This document shows positions 25,710 through 32,929 of a stretch of DNA of 64,000 bases, piece by piece. This stretch comes from an uncultured Clostridia bacterium. GTDB taxonomy: Bacteria > Bacillota > Clostridia > Peptostreptococcales > Anaerovoracaceae. Under the pieces are notes generated by a model. It ran no database searches, had not been told where the DNA came from, and worked only from the letters and a program-made list of their open reading frames with translations. How positions within the stretch are numbered: position 1 is the first letter of the stretch; each line of letters begins with the position of its first letter. The stretch covers positions 124,001 through 188,000 of the forward strand of contig CALCEY010000010.1 of assembly GCA_937900415.1 (NCBI GenBank). The letters run 5' to 3'. Position numbers and translations under genes: made by a program.

Positions 25710-26909
25710 TTACTTAACTGTCTTTATAACGGATTTTTTTTCAAGCTCTGCAATTTTGCCGTCATCGTAACCTATACCCTTAAGCAGGCTCTCGGTATCC
25801 TCTCCTAAAACAGGAGCAGGCTTAGAAACCGTTCCCGGTGTTTTGCCAAGCTTAGCTACTATTCCCGGCATGGAAACCTCTCCCGCTACAGGGTCAGGTA
25901 CCGTGATAACCATCTCTCTGTGTTTAAGCTGTTCGCTTTCTATTGCTTCCATCGCAGTGCATACTGAACCGCAAGGAATTTTCTTTGCGGACAGCATTTT
26001 CTCTATTTCAAATTTAGTTTTTTTCAAAGTTATGGCTTCTATCTTATCTCTCAACCCCCCGTCAAGGTAATGTTCACCTCGCAGAGAATTAGTAGCATAC
26101 CGCGGGTCTTCCATCAGCTCCTCGAGGCCTAATACCTGACAGAACTTTTCCCACTGGTCGTCGGTAGAAACTCCTATGGACACGAATCCGTCTTTAGTCG
26201 CATAAGTATCATAAGGTGCAATCGCCTGAGACATATTGCCGTTTCTTATATGCTTGTGTCCGTTGAATTCGATATCCACCATGCCGTCCTCAAGAGCTGA
26301 GAACAGCGAATCGGAGGCCGATACATCAACCATCTGACCTTCTCCTCCTTTTCTTACGTTGATTACCGCAAGAACAATCCCCAGAGCCAGATGCATTCCT
26401 CCGTAAAGGTTGCCAAGCTGAGCTCCCATAGTCACAGGCGCTCCGCCTCCATACCCGGTCATATCAAGCATGCTGCTGAAGGCCTGAGCCGTATTATCGA
26501 AGCATGCCCTTTCCTTTTTTTCTCCGCTTCTTCCGTATCCGGTCAATGAAGCGTAAATCAGCTTGGGATTTATTTCTTTTAAAACGTCATACCCAAGACC
26601 AAGTCTATCCATGGTGCCGTATTTGAAATTCTCGCATACAACGTCCACATGTTTAACCATCTCTTTAATTATGTTTTTTCCTTCTTCAGTTTTAATATCA
26701 CAGGCCATGCTTTTCTTACCTCTGTTAAGGTATGCATGATACACGCTGTAATCATCAATTTTAGGTGCCAGAGAGCGAAGAAGATCTCCCTCCTCTACTT
26801 TTTCTACCTTTATCACCTCAGCGCCAAAATCAGTCAGGAGCATCGTGGCAAAAGAGGCTCCGTGGACTTGAGAAAAATCCAGTACTTTAATGCCTTCCAA
26901 TGGTTTCAT
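25710..26909 (-). CDS. CaiB/BaiF family protein, copy 2 (catalytic Asp replaced by Asn)
   Basis: Same length as copy 1 (399 residues), with the same overall motifs: MKPLEGIKVLDFSQVHGASF, EVIKVEKVEEGDLLR, NRGKKSMACDI and MVDVSASDSLF. The segment aligned with the catalytic aspartate reads GAQLGNLYGGM, giving N167 (codon AAC, about 26411-26413 on the minus strand). It therefore should not form the usual acyl-aspartyl anhydride. It may be the non-catalytic half of a heteromer with copy 1, a racemase-like relative, or inactive. Ribosome site AAAGGA, 12 nt from ATG; an 89-bp gap with a hairpin separates it from the hotdog gene. Confidence 0.87.
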   Translation of the reverse strand: MKPLEGIKVLDFSQVHGASFATMLLTDFGAEVIKVEKVEEGDLLRSLAPKIDDYSVYHAYLNRGKKSMACDIKTEEGKNIIKEMVKHVDVVCENFKYGTMDRLGLGYDVLKEINPKLIYASLTGYGRSGEKKERACFDNTAQAFSSMLDMTGYGGGAPVTMGAQLGNLYGGMHLALGIVLAVINVRKGGEGQMVDVSASDSLFSALEDGMVDIEFNGHKHIRNGNMSQAIAPYDTYATKDGFVSIGVSTDDQWEKFCQVLGLEELMEDPRYATNSLRGEHYLDGGLRDKIEAITLKKTKFEIEKMLSAKKIPCGSVCTAMEAIESEQLKHREMVITVPDPVAGEVSMPGIVAKLGKTPGTVSKPAPVLGEDTESLLKGIGYDDGKIAELEKKSVIKTVK

Positions 26910-26962
26910 AGGTGTAATATTCCTTTCGTTGTTAAAAGAATGACATTTTTATCGGATAATAG

Positions 26963-26990
26963 GAAGCGTGTGACAATTGCCACACGCTTC
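26963..26990 (-). other. Intra-operon hairpin after the hotdog gene
   Basis: Perfect 10-bp inverted repeat GAAGCGTGTG/CACACGCTTC around an 8-nt loop, right after the hotdog stop codon and 53 bp before the CaiB-2 start. There is no uridine tract downstream on the minus strand, so processing, stability or partial attenuation is likelier than termination. Confidence 0.65.
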
Positions 26991-26998
26991 TGTCTCGA

Positions 26999-27433
26999 TT
27001 AGAACTTCTTTTCCTGTTCTGCTCTTGGTTTTTTAACTACGCAGGTTCCTGTTCCGTCGCAGACGAGAACTGGTGGATTGAGAACTTCGAACCAGTCTTC
27101 CTTGGAATGGTTTGCAATAACCTTGTAGATTCTGTATCCGTATGTTCTGGAACGGTTTCCCTCGCTCTCCAGCCAAAGGATGACTTCGATTGTATCTCCC
27201 GCAAACAGGCTTTCACGGAAATTGCAGTTGAGATTAACAAGCAGTGAACCGTCTCCGTTATCTCTTCTTACTGTGAAATCAGTCAATGCGTCTACTGCAA
27301 AAGCTACAATCTGCGGTCCTGAATACATACCCTCAGCATAATGAGTTCCTTCGTTGTTAGTCTTGTAACGAAGTCTGATTTCCTTTACATCAGGACCATA
27401 ATCGTTTACGATTTCAAATTTTCTCTCCTCCAT
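26999..27433 (-). CDS. Hotdog-fold protein resembling beta-aminoacyl-CoA ammonia-lyases
   Basis: 144 residues from ATG 27433 (TAGGAGG upstream). The layout matches, from memory, 3-aminobutyryl-CoA and beta-alanyl-CoA ammonia-lyases: a THYAEGMYSGPQIV helix start (HY-x-G in the family), a hotdog helix, a LFAGDTIEV strand (VxxGD), EGNRSRTYGYRIYKV, and the C-terminal PPVLVCDGTGTCVVKKP closely like the PPVLC-x-A-x-G ending of those lyases. The glutamate after Gly-Thr in the lyases appears as Asp here (LTDFTV). The reaction would release ammonia from a 3-aminoacyl-CoA to give an enoyl-CoA, a good match to the CoA-transferases and acyl-CoA dehydrogenase nearby. A thioesterase or hydratase role is possible. 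Confidence 0.7.
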   Translation of the reverse strand: MEERKFEIVNDYGPDVKEIRLRYKTNNEGTHYAEGMYSGPQIVAFAVDALTDFTVRRDNGDGSLLVNLNCNFRESLFAGDTIEVILWLESEGNRSRTYGYRIYKVIANHSKEDWFEVLNPPVLVCDGTGTCVVKKPRAEQEKKF

Positions 27434-27500
27434 AGCTAAATTTCCTCCTAGCATTTAAAATATATTCAGATTACTTCATTGTGAAGATAACCGTCATTAT

Positions 27501-27530
27501 ATGCGCTGAAGCTTAAAGCCTCAGCATATT
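27501..27530 (-). other. Intra-operon hairpin after nhaC
   Basis: Imperfect inverted repeat (ATATGC-CTGA / TCAG-CATAT on the plus strand) starting at the nhaC stop codon. Third such hairpin in this operon; no strong uridine tract. Confidence 0.45.
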
Positions 27531-29091
27531 ATTTTTTCTCGCTCGAAAGCTTATTCTTGCTTGTCTTATGAGCGATAGTGCCTATTATACATGAGCCTAA
27601 AACAGTAATAACGATACCTATGGCTGCCGACGTTCCAAGTCCCAGCGAATCGTAAGTAAGACCTACGAACAGATATGCTATTGCAGTAGCCACAGCTACA
27701 GTCAGAGCATAAGGGAACTGAGTGGTTACATGAGCTATGTGGTTACAGCTTGATCCCATTGATGACAGTACAGTCGTATCGGAAATAGGTGAACAGTGGT
27801 CTCCGAAAATACCGCCGGATACTACAAGACCGATAGCAGGCGCTACAGGAGCTCCTATAGCTGCTGCCAGAGGAATCGAAATTGGCAGGTAAATTGCGAA
27901 GGTTCCCCATGAGGTTCCTGTCGTGAAAGCGGTGAACGCGCATACTGCAAACAGAACTACGTAAAGCATTGTAGGAGTTAAGAAGTCCTCAGTTATGCTG
28001 ATAACGTAATTAGTTGTTCCTACAGCCTTACATCCCGAGCCAATGGACCATGCCAGAACCAGGATGCAACAAGCTTCCATCATCTGTGCCATACCTTGCG
28101 TAAATGCTGCGATTGATTCCTTGATAGTATAAACCTTATCCTTAACCGTATAGCAAGCCGCTACTATAGAAGCTACAAAGAATGCAGTCACCAGCGATTT
28201 CATGGACGCTGCATTGGCCATAGCCTCGCCGAAGCCAACCTTAGGGAAGCCGCCTGTCCAGAGAAGTCCGCCGAAAATACATACTACCAATACTGCTAAA
28301 GGAACCAGCATTGATGAAAGCTTCGGCGTTGCTCCTTCAGGAACATGTACGGTTCTTAAAAGTCTCTCTGTTGCGTCTCCATCGGCTACCAGCTTGCCTT
28401 CTTCCAGGGCTCTCTTTTCAGCCTTCATCATCGGGCCGTAGTCAAAGCCTGTTACGGCTATGAAATATACGAAGATTACTGCGCCTATAGTATAGAACAT
28501 GAAAGGAACAGCTTCATTAAAAGCAATGATTTCGTTCTTCTGAACTCCGATGCCTTCAAGCTCTGTAGCTATGATAGTCAGAATGTAAGCTCCCCATGAG
28601 GTGAAGAAGAACATCGACGGCATAGTAGCGGACGTCGAGTCTACGATGTATGCAAGTTTTTCTCTTGAAACCTGCAGTTTATCCGTTAACGGTTTGAAAA
28701 CAGGTCCGATAAGTACAGGGTTAGTTGAATCTGAGAAGAAGATTGCGGTACCGCCGAATGCAGTAAGCACCTGAGCGCCCTTTCTTCCTCTGATCTTTTT
28801 TGCGAGAGTTTCTGCAAAGACCTTTGCTCCGCCGCCTGTTTCAAGCAGATATGAGAAAGAGCCGCAGAATACGGTCATAACCACTACCGACGCATTGTCA
28901 GGATTTCCCAGTGAAGGGAAGATGTGGTCTCCAAAGGCTGAAAACAGACCTAAGATTGGATTATATCCATTTACTAATGTAGCACCTACCCAAACGGCTG
29001 CCATCAATGATATCAATACCTGCTTGGTAGTAATAGCAAGGATAATAGCCAGAAGTGGTGGTAATAAACTTAAAATACCAATAGTTTCCAT
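27529..29091 (-). CDS. NhaC family Na+/H+ antiporter-type carrier
   Basis: 520-residue polytopic membrane protein with about 12 hydrophobic segments. Family features include FGGTAIFFSDSTNPVLIGPV, DSTSATMPSMFFF, and the second-half repeat TTGTSWGTFAIYLPISIPLA with GGIFGDHCSPISDTTVLSS. NhaC-type carriers exchange Na+ for H+ or couple ions to organic anion or amino acid uptake (malate/lactate or amino acid exchangers belong here). As first gene of a catabolic operon behind a sigma-54 promoter it is probably the uptake or antiport system for the pathway substrate or product. GGAG is 7 nt before ATG; the leader RNA would be about 215 nt. Confidence 0.88.
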   Translation of the reverse strand: METIGILSLLPPLLAIILAITTKQVLISLMAAVWVGATLVNGYNPILGLFSAFGDHIFPSLGNPDNASVVVMTVFCGSFSYLLETGGGAKVFAETLAKKIRGRKGAQVLTAFGGTAIFFSDSTNPVLIGPVFKPLTDKLQVSREKLAYIVDSTSATMPSMFFFTSWGAYILTIIATELEGIGVQKNEIIAFNEAVPFMFYTIGAVIFVYFIAVTGFDYGPMMKAEKRALEEGKLVADGDATERLLRTVHVPEGATPKLSSMLVPLAVLVVCIFGGLLWTGGFPKVGFGEAMANAASMKSLVTAFFVASIVAACYTVKDKVYTIKESIAAFTQGMAQMMEACCILVLAWSIGSGCKAVGTTNYVISITEDFLTPTMLYVVLFAVCAFTAFTTGTSWGTFAIYLPISIPLAAAIGAPVAPAIGLVVSGGIFGDHCSPISDTTVLSSMGSSCNHIAHVTTQFPYALTVAVATAIAYLFVGLTYDSLGLGTSAAIGIVITVLGSCIIGTIAHKTSKNKLSSEKK

Positions 29092-29306
29092 GATAATTCT
29101 CCTATTACTTTCAAATTAATCCAAACGATTTACTTTCTAAATCATCCAACTGTTTGTCCAAAGGTTTATTTCCCTCTTAAATCCTCATCCCTGAGGCAAA
29201 TAAAGCTTAGGACTTGCCCCCAGCATATAGCTGGGAATAAATAAAAACTTTGTCAACACACTATGTATAAGCTCTTTTCCTCCTTTCATTATCTATTATG
29301 TTGACA
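29092..29306 (-). promoter_or_regulatory. Long untranslated leader of the nhaC operon
   Basis: About 215 nt between the predicted sigma-54 start point and the nhaC ATG. A short imperfect inverted repeat (CCCAGCATATAGCTGGG, 29218-29234) is the only structure I can point to. No recognisable riboswitch. Confidence 0.4.
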
Positions 29307-29317
29307 AACACATTTAT

Positions 29318-29334
29318 CGCAAAAAATGTGCCAA
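29318..29334 (-). promoter_or_regulatory. Sigma-54 (-24/-12) promoter of the nhaC catabolic operon
   Basis: Minus strand TTGGCAC-ATTTT-TTGC: the invariant GG and GC are exactly 11 nt apart as required, with the full TGGCAC and TTGC cores. Predicted start near 29307. The adjacent gene encodes an AAA+ activator and rpoN is in the same window. Confidence 0.85.
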
Positions 29335-29338
29335 AATT

Positions 29339-29369
29339 AAACCCACTTTTTTACAAAAAAAGTGGGTTT
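29339..29369. promoter_or_regulatory. Large inverted repeat just upstream of the sigma-54 promoter
   Basis: AAACCCACTTTTTT faces AAAAAAAGTGGGTTT around a 2-3-nt centre. Centred about 47 bp upstream of the predicted start. It may terminate transcription of the LUD gene or bind a regulator; the weak uridine tail on the minus strand argues against a simple terminator. Confidence 0.55.
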
Positions 29370-29423
29370 TCGACCTTTTAAAGCACAAAATCATCACATT
29401 TTCTCTACAAACCCATTAAAGTC

Positions 29424-29439
29424 GTGAAAAAATTTTCAC
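29424..29439. promoter_or_regulatory. Candidate upstream activating sequence for the sigma-54 activator
   Basis: GTGAAAAAATTTTCAC is a dyad of GTGAAAA/TTTTCAC with a 2-bp centre, about 125 bp upstream of the predicted start, within the usual range for enhancer-binding activators. The rest of 29440-29672 is AT-rich and holds nothing else I can name. Confidence 0.45.
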
Positions 29440-29672
29440 AATCTTTGCTGTGTAAATTCTGTGCGAGTTAAAATTTTTTTACTTTTCTGATTCTCTTCTT
29501 TTATGTGTTAAAGCTCCAAAAGCCTTGAAATTCTTTTGCTTAACTCATATATTAAAATGTTTTTTTATTTTCTTGCCTGTGTCTCTCATTTAGTGTAAAA
29601 ATTTTTTAACCTTTTGATCTCAAAACGGTTTTCCGGCATAAATCGACATAAAAAAGATATTTCAAACTACGG

Positions 29673-30278
29673 CTAAAGGCCCAGCTCCTCATCTATTATT
29701 ATAGCCTCCGCTTCAATATCGCTCATTTTTCTGTATTGAATCAAAAGGCCGTTGCATATTCTTTCTTCACTTTTACAATCATAGCATCTGTTGCCTTTAA
29801 CTGCGCACGGAGTTTTGCATTTTAGTCTTATAGCGTTTAGCGGAGCCGCAACGTTTCTCGTTCTCCATATTCCCGCCTCTATATTTTCACATACCTTATT
29901 TGTGCCGAATACATAGAAAACCTTTTTGTGTCCGAAAAGAGAGCCTGCGATTCGGTTGCCGGTTCCATCCAGATTTATTATGACTCCTTCTTCTGTAACG
30001 GCGTTGACCGAAGTAAAAAAATAGTCGGCCGTAAGAGCTTTCTTAGCAACAGATAAAAAGCTCTCGTTATCTTCGCATTGATTTGGGTCAAATACAGTGT
30101 TATTCTCAGACAGAAGCTCGTAAAGCTGCATTGCGGATAATGTCTGAGAGTCTCCGAATCCTATGGTACTGCCGTCAAACAATCCGGCAATATATTTTAC
30201 CGCCTCCTCTTTCTTTCTGAAAGGGGTAACATCGTAACCTTTTTTCTTCATACTTTTTGCAATCTTATCAATATTCAT
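29673..30278 (-). CDS. LUD domain (DUF162/LutC-YkgG-like) protein
   Basis: 201-residue soluble protein with LUD-domain features: the IGFGDSQTLSAMQLYE segment after strand 1, SVNAVTEEGVIINLDGTGNRIAG and VFGTNKVCENIEAGIWRTRN. Three or four cysteines cluster near the C terminus (CKTPCAVKGNRCYDCKSEE, a CX3C-X6-CX2C pattern), suggesting a metal or Fe-S site. Stand-alone LUD proteins are uncharacterised; relatives take part in lactate oxidation. ATG 30278 follows AAAGGCGGTG; the GTG at 30287 overlaps that site. It lies between the sigma-54 activator and the operon it probably controls. Confidence 0.85.
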   Translation of the reverse strand: MNIDKIAKSMKKKGYDVTPFRKKEEAVKYIAGLFDGSTIGFGDSQTLSAMQLYELLSENNTVFDPNQCEDNESFLSVAKKALTADYFFTSVNAVTEEGVIINLDGTGNRIAGSLFGHKKVFYVFGTNKVCENIEAGIWRTRNVAAPLNAIRLKCKTPCAVKGNRCYDCKSEERICNGLLIQYRKMSDIEAEAIIIDEELGL

Positions 30279-30343
30279 AAAATTCACCGCCTTTACTACT
30301 ATAGTTTTTAAGTATTAATTATATAGCGAAGCTGACTTCAGGA

Positions 30344-30378
30344 TACAAAAAACAAAAGGCTTTAACAAGCCTTTTGTA
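30344..30378 (-). terminator. Intrinsic terminator after the sigma-54 activator gene
   Basis: Minus strand AAAAGGCTT-GTTA-AAGCCTTTT followed by GTTTTTTG. It would separate the activator transcript from the LUD gene. Confidence 0.85.
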
Positions 30379-30399
30379 TAAATTTATTTTCTTTATAAT

Positions 30400-31776
30400 T
30401 TACATGAGATTATATTTTTGCAGTTTATACCGCAGAGACTGCTTTGAAATGGACAGTTCCCTGGCAGTCTGAGACAATCTGCGGCCGTTTTTAATATATT
30501 TTCTGCTAATTATCTCTTTTTCAAATTCCTCTACGAGCTGATTAAGCGTCATAGCTCCTGAATTTTCCAGCGATATATTTTCAATATTCATTCTTTCAGC
30601 TATATGCATAGGGATATTCTCCAGCTCTATGGTAAATCCGAAATTCATATGATAGGCGGCCTCGATGGCGTTTCTGAGCTCACGCACGTTTCCCGGCCAG
30701 TCATATCGCAGAAATGCCATCTCCACTTCCTTTGAAAATTCGATAATGTTCTTTCCAAATTTTTCATTGTATATTTTTCTGAAATGCTCCATGAGAAGCG
30801 GTATGTCTTCTTTTCGGTCTTTAAGCGGCGGTATATCATATCTTATAACGCTGAGCCTGTAATACAAATCGTCCCGCAGAGTCTTGTTCCGTATACATTC
30901 TATAGGGTCTTTATTGACTGCGGCTATCACTCTTACGTCTATATCTATAGTCTTTTTGTCGCCTATTTTTCTTATCTTTTTATCCTCAATAACTCTCAGT
31001 ATCTTGGCCTGCGCTTCTATTTCCATTGAATTTATCTCATCCAGAAACAGAGTTCCTTTGTTGGCCATTTCAAAAAGACCTACGCTGTTTTCAGCTCCCG
31101 TAAAGCTTCCTTTGACATTGCCGAAAAGCAGACTTTCAAGCAGCGTCGAAGGTATCGCCGCACAGTTTTGCACTATGAAAGGACCGCCGGCTCTGCTGCT
31201 GCACTTATGTATGGCGTTGCATACAAGCTCCTTACCGGTACCGGTCTTTCCGTATACCAGCACCGGAGCGTCGCTCGAGGAGTCGGCCTCGATATGCTTC
31301 TTGATGTCTATGAAAGCCGGATTGACCGTTATTATATCGTCCAGAGTACTGTTGGAGTGTTCCGTTCCGAACAGATTAGCCACTTCTATTCTCTTTTCAT
31401 TTTCCTCAGGTGTCTTGTCGGGATAAGTGGAAAGTTCTGCAATTGCCACAAGTTCGCCGCCGTCATGAATAGGTACGGTAGAGCAGATAGAACGCAGTCT
31501 GTTTCCGTTTATATCGGTAAGCTCCTGCTCGTAATTCAAAAATGCCTTTCCCGTTTTTATACATCTTATAATATAACTGTTGTCTTCATTTAGTTCAGGA
31601 TAAAAGCTCATGATGTGCTTACCCATTATCTCATTTCCGGCAACCTTGCTGATTCCTTCATATGTGGAGAAATAATACCGTACTATGAGATCTGTATCAA
31701 TTATTATCACGCCGTCTACATTGGGGAAGTTTCTCATAACTTGACCGACATACTTGTTAAGCTTGTTTATATTCAT
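30400..31776 (-). CDS. Sigma-54-dependent transcriptional activator (PAS-AAA+-Fis HTH)
   Basis: Enhancer-binding protein that opens sigma-54 promoters by ATP hydrolysis. 458 residues: N-terminal PAS-like sensor (about 10-115), AAA+ domain with Walker A GKTGTGKE (176-183), loop GSFTGA (223-228; the common form is GAFTGA), Walker B GTLFLDEI (241-248), sensor and arginine-finger region RDDLYYRLSV, and a Fis-type helix-turn-helix at the end (LSQTARELSISKQSLRYKL). The PAS domain implies sensing of a small ligand or redox state. It has its own sigma-A promoter and TTAGGAGG site. The obvious target is the -24/-12 promoter at 29.3 kb. Confidence 0.94.
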   Translation of the reverse strand: MNINKLNKYVGQVMRNFPNVDGVIIIDTDLIVRYYFSTYEGISKVAGNEIMGKHIMSFYPELNEDNSYIIRCIKTGKAFLNYEQELTDINGNRLRSICSTVPIHDGGELVAIAELSTYPDKTPEENEKRIEVANLFGTEHSNSTLDDIITVNPAFIDIKKHIEADSSSDAPVLVYGKTGTGKELVCNAIHKCSSRAGGPFIVQNCAAIPSTLLESLLFGNVKGSFTGAENSVGLFEMANKGTLFLDEINSMEIEAQAKILRVIEDKKIRKIGDKKTIDIDVRVIAAVNKDPIECIRNKTLRDDLYYRLSVIRYDIPPLKDRKEDIPLLMEHFRKIYNEKFGKNIIEFSKEVEMAFLRYDWPGNVRELRNAIEAAYHMNFGFTIELENIPMHIAERMNIENISLENSGAMTLNQLVEEFEKEIISRKYIKNGRRLSQTARELSISKQSLRYKLQKYNLM

Positions 31777-31822
31777 CGGCGCCTCCTAACTTTGCCGGAT
31801 AGCTGCAACTTTTACTGATATT

Positions 31823-31851
31823 ATTATACCCTTTACAGCTGTATTTTGCAA
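31823..31851 (-). promoter_or_regulatory. Sigma-A promoter of the activator gene
   Basis: Minus strand TTGCAA, 17-nt spacer, TATAAT, about 47 nt before the start codon. Confidence 0.75.
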
Positions 31852-31951
31852 GAAAAAGAGGTCTTGTCAATTACTGTATTAAAGCTTTAATCATTATTCA
31901 TTTCTACGTTGAGCATTTTTTATCAATAAAAATTTTTTCCGTTTTCATGCC

Positions 31952-32140
31952 TTAGAAAAGTCCGCCTAAAAGTCCGCCGTTTTTGTTATCACCACAGAAA
32001 AGACAGTATATTATTACGATTAAAATTATAAGCCATATCAAATTACCGCCGTTGTTATCATCATTGCAATAACACTCCTTAAAACATTTATCCCTGCAAT
32101 CCTGCTCGCAGCAGTCCATACATCTACGTTCATCTATCAT
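31952..32140 (-). CDS. Small cysteine-rich single-span membrane protein
   Basis: 62 residues with nine cysteines. The first 25 residues hold seven of them, in CxxCC, C-x3-C and CYC spacings. A hydrophobic segment (LIWLIILIVIIYCLF) spans about residues 34-48, then a Gly-rich tail. I do not recognise the family; small proteins of this type are common in spore-forming Firmicutes and often belong to sporulation. The AAGGAGG ribosome site is unusually strong but lies inside a terminator-like hairpin. The gene is real on the evidence of that site and the composition; its function is unknown. Confidence 0.7.
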   Translation of the reverse strand: MIDERRCMDCCEQDCRDKCFKECYCNDDNNGGNLIWLIILIVIIYCLFCGDNKNGGLLGGLF

Positions 32141-32178
32141 AAAAAAGCCTCCTTTTTTAGCATGATATGCAGGAGGCT
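32141..32178 (-). terminator. Terminator-like hairpin that also contains the SD of the small Cys-rich gene
   Basis: Minus strand AGCCTCC (32178-32172) pairs with GGAGGCT (32152-32146), then TTTTT, then ATG at 32140. The GGAGG of the 3' arm is the SD itself. A small inner stem GCAT/ATGC also forms. It can end transcription from the acidic-protein gene and mask the ribosome site. Confidence 0.65.
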
Positions 32179-32195
32179 GGTTTTACGTTACATAT

Positions 32196-32807
32196 TCAGT
32201 TATACTGCTCTTCTCTATCTTCTCCTTCTGGGGCTCTGCCATCTCCATCGCTTTCAGCCGCTGATATTATATCTCCGAAGGACATTATATATTCGTCTAT
32301 AGGATAATCTATACACCGGGAGAAATCATACTCATACTTATCGCCGTCCAGCTTTTCCAGCCTGGAATATGCCAGTGCATCCCTCAGGGAATGCTCTTCC
32401 TCGCTTGTGGACGTCTTGCCCGTGCTTTCTGTTTCTGCACCTATAGGCGTGCACATCACAGAAGAGTCCAGTGAATACCAAATCCTGAATCTGTCCAGCT
32501 CCTCAGCAAGGCCTGCTAAAACATTTTCTTCCTCGGAGTTTTTAGTCATGCCTATCAAAGAAAGCTTTATCTTGTCAAGCAGTAGAAAAAGCTCTGACGC
32601 GTCCTGAGGCACAAAATCCGACAGCTCTTCAAAATAGTCGTGTATAAGCTGCGCCAGAGTTTCCTTGTCAACGTCCTTAAGCAGCGAATACAAATCCTCA
32701 TATTCTATATATTCATCACATTCCAAAAGCTCGGCAAGATTTTCAAAATACTGGAAATCTCCGGGTTCCTCTATATCGAGCATTTTATACAGCGTTTCTT
32801 TATCCAT
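32196..32807 (-). CDS. Hypothetical acidic protein
   Basis: 203 residues, strongly acidic (many Asp/Glu, e.g. LECDEYIEYEDLY), predicted mainly helical, no signal peptide or membrane segment. No family recognised. The N-terminal half looks like paired helices rich in Leu and Glu; residues 120-145 are Ser/Thr/Glu-rich and probably disordered; the C terminus is acidic and low-complexity. AAGGAGA lies 7 nt before ATG. It lies between the small Cys-rich gene and murI, all on the minus strand; function cannot be inferred. Confidence 0.75.
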   Translation of the reverse strand: MDKETLYKMLDIEEPGDFQYFENLAELLECDEYIEYEDLYSLLKDVDKETLAQLIHDYFEELSDFVPQDASELFLLLDKIKLSLIGMTKNSEEENVLAGLAEELDRFRIWYSLDSSVMCTPIGAETESTGKTSTSEEEHSLRDALAYSRLEKLDGDKYEYDFSRCIDYPIDEYIMSFGDIISAAESDGDGRAPEGEDREEQYN

Positions 32808-32929
32808 ATCGTCTCTCCTTTTCCCTTTAAAAGTTTAATGATACAAGCCGCGCCCTTTCGCACCCCTTGCTTTATCAGCTTTTGACGCTCTTTTGCCGCC
32901 TCCCTCTCCGGCTCTGCCGGGCTCGACGT

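Noticed and set aside
26999..27433. Lysine-fermentation Kal gene as part of a lysine 2,3-aminomutase cluster
   Set aside because: No aminomutase, 3,5-diaminohexanoate dehydrogenase or cleavage-enzyme genes lie nearby.
29339..29369. Ordinary terminator of the LUD gene
   Set aside because: About 300 bp after the stop codon, with a weak T tail on the minus strand, and abutting the sigma-54 promoter; kept as a regulatory candidate.
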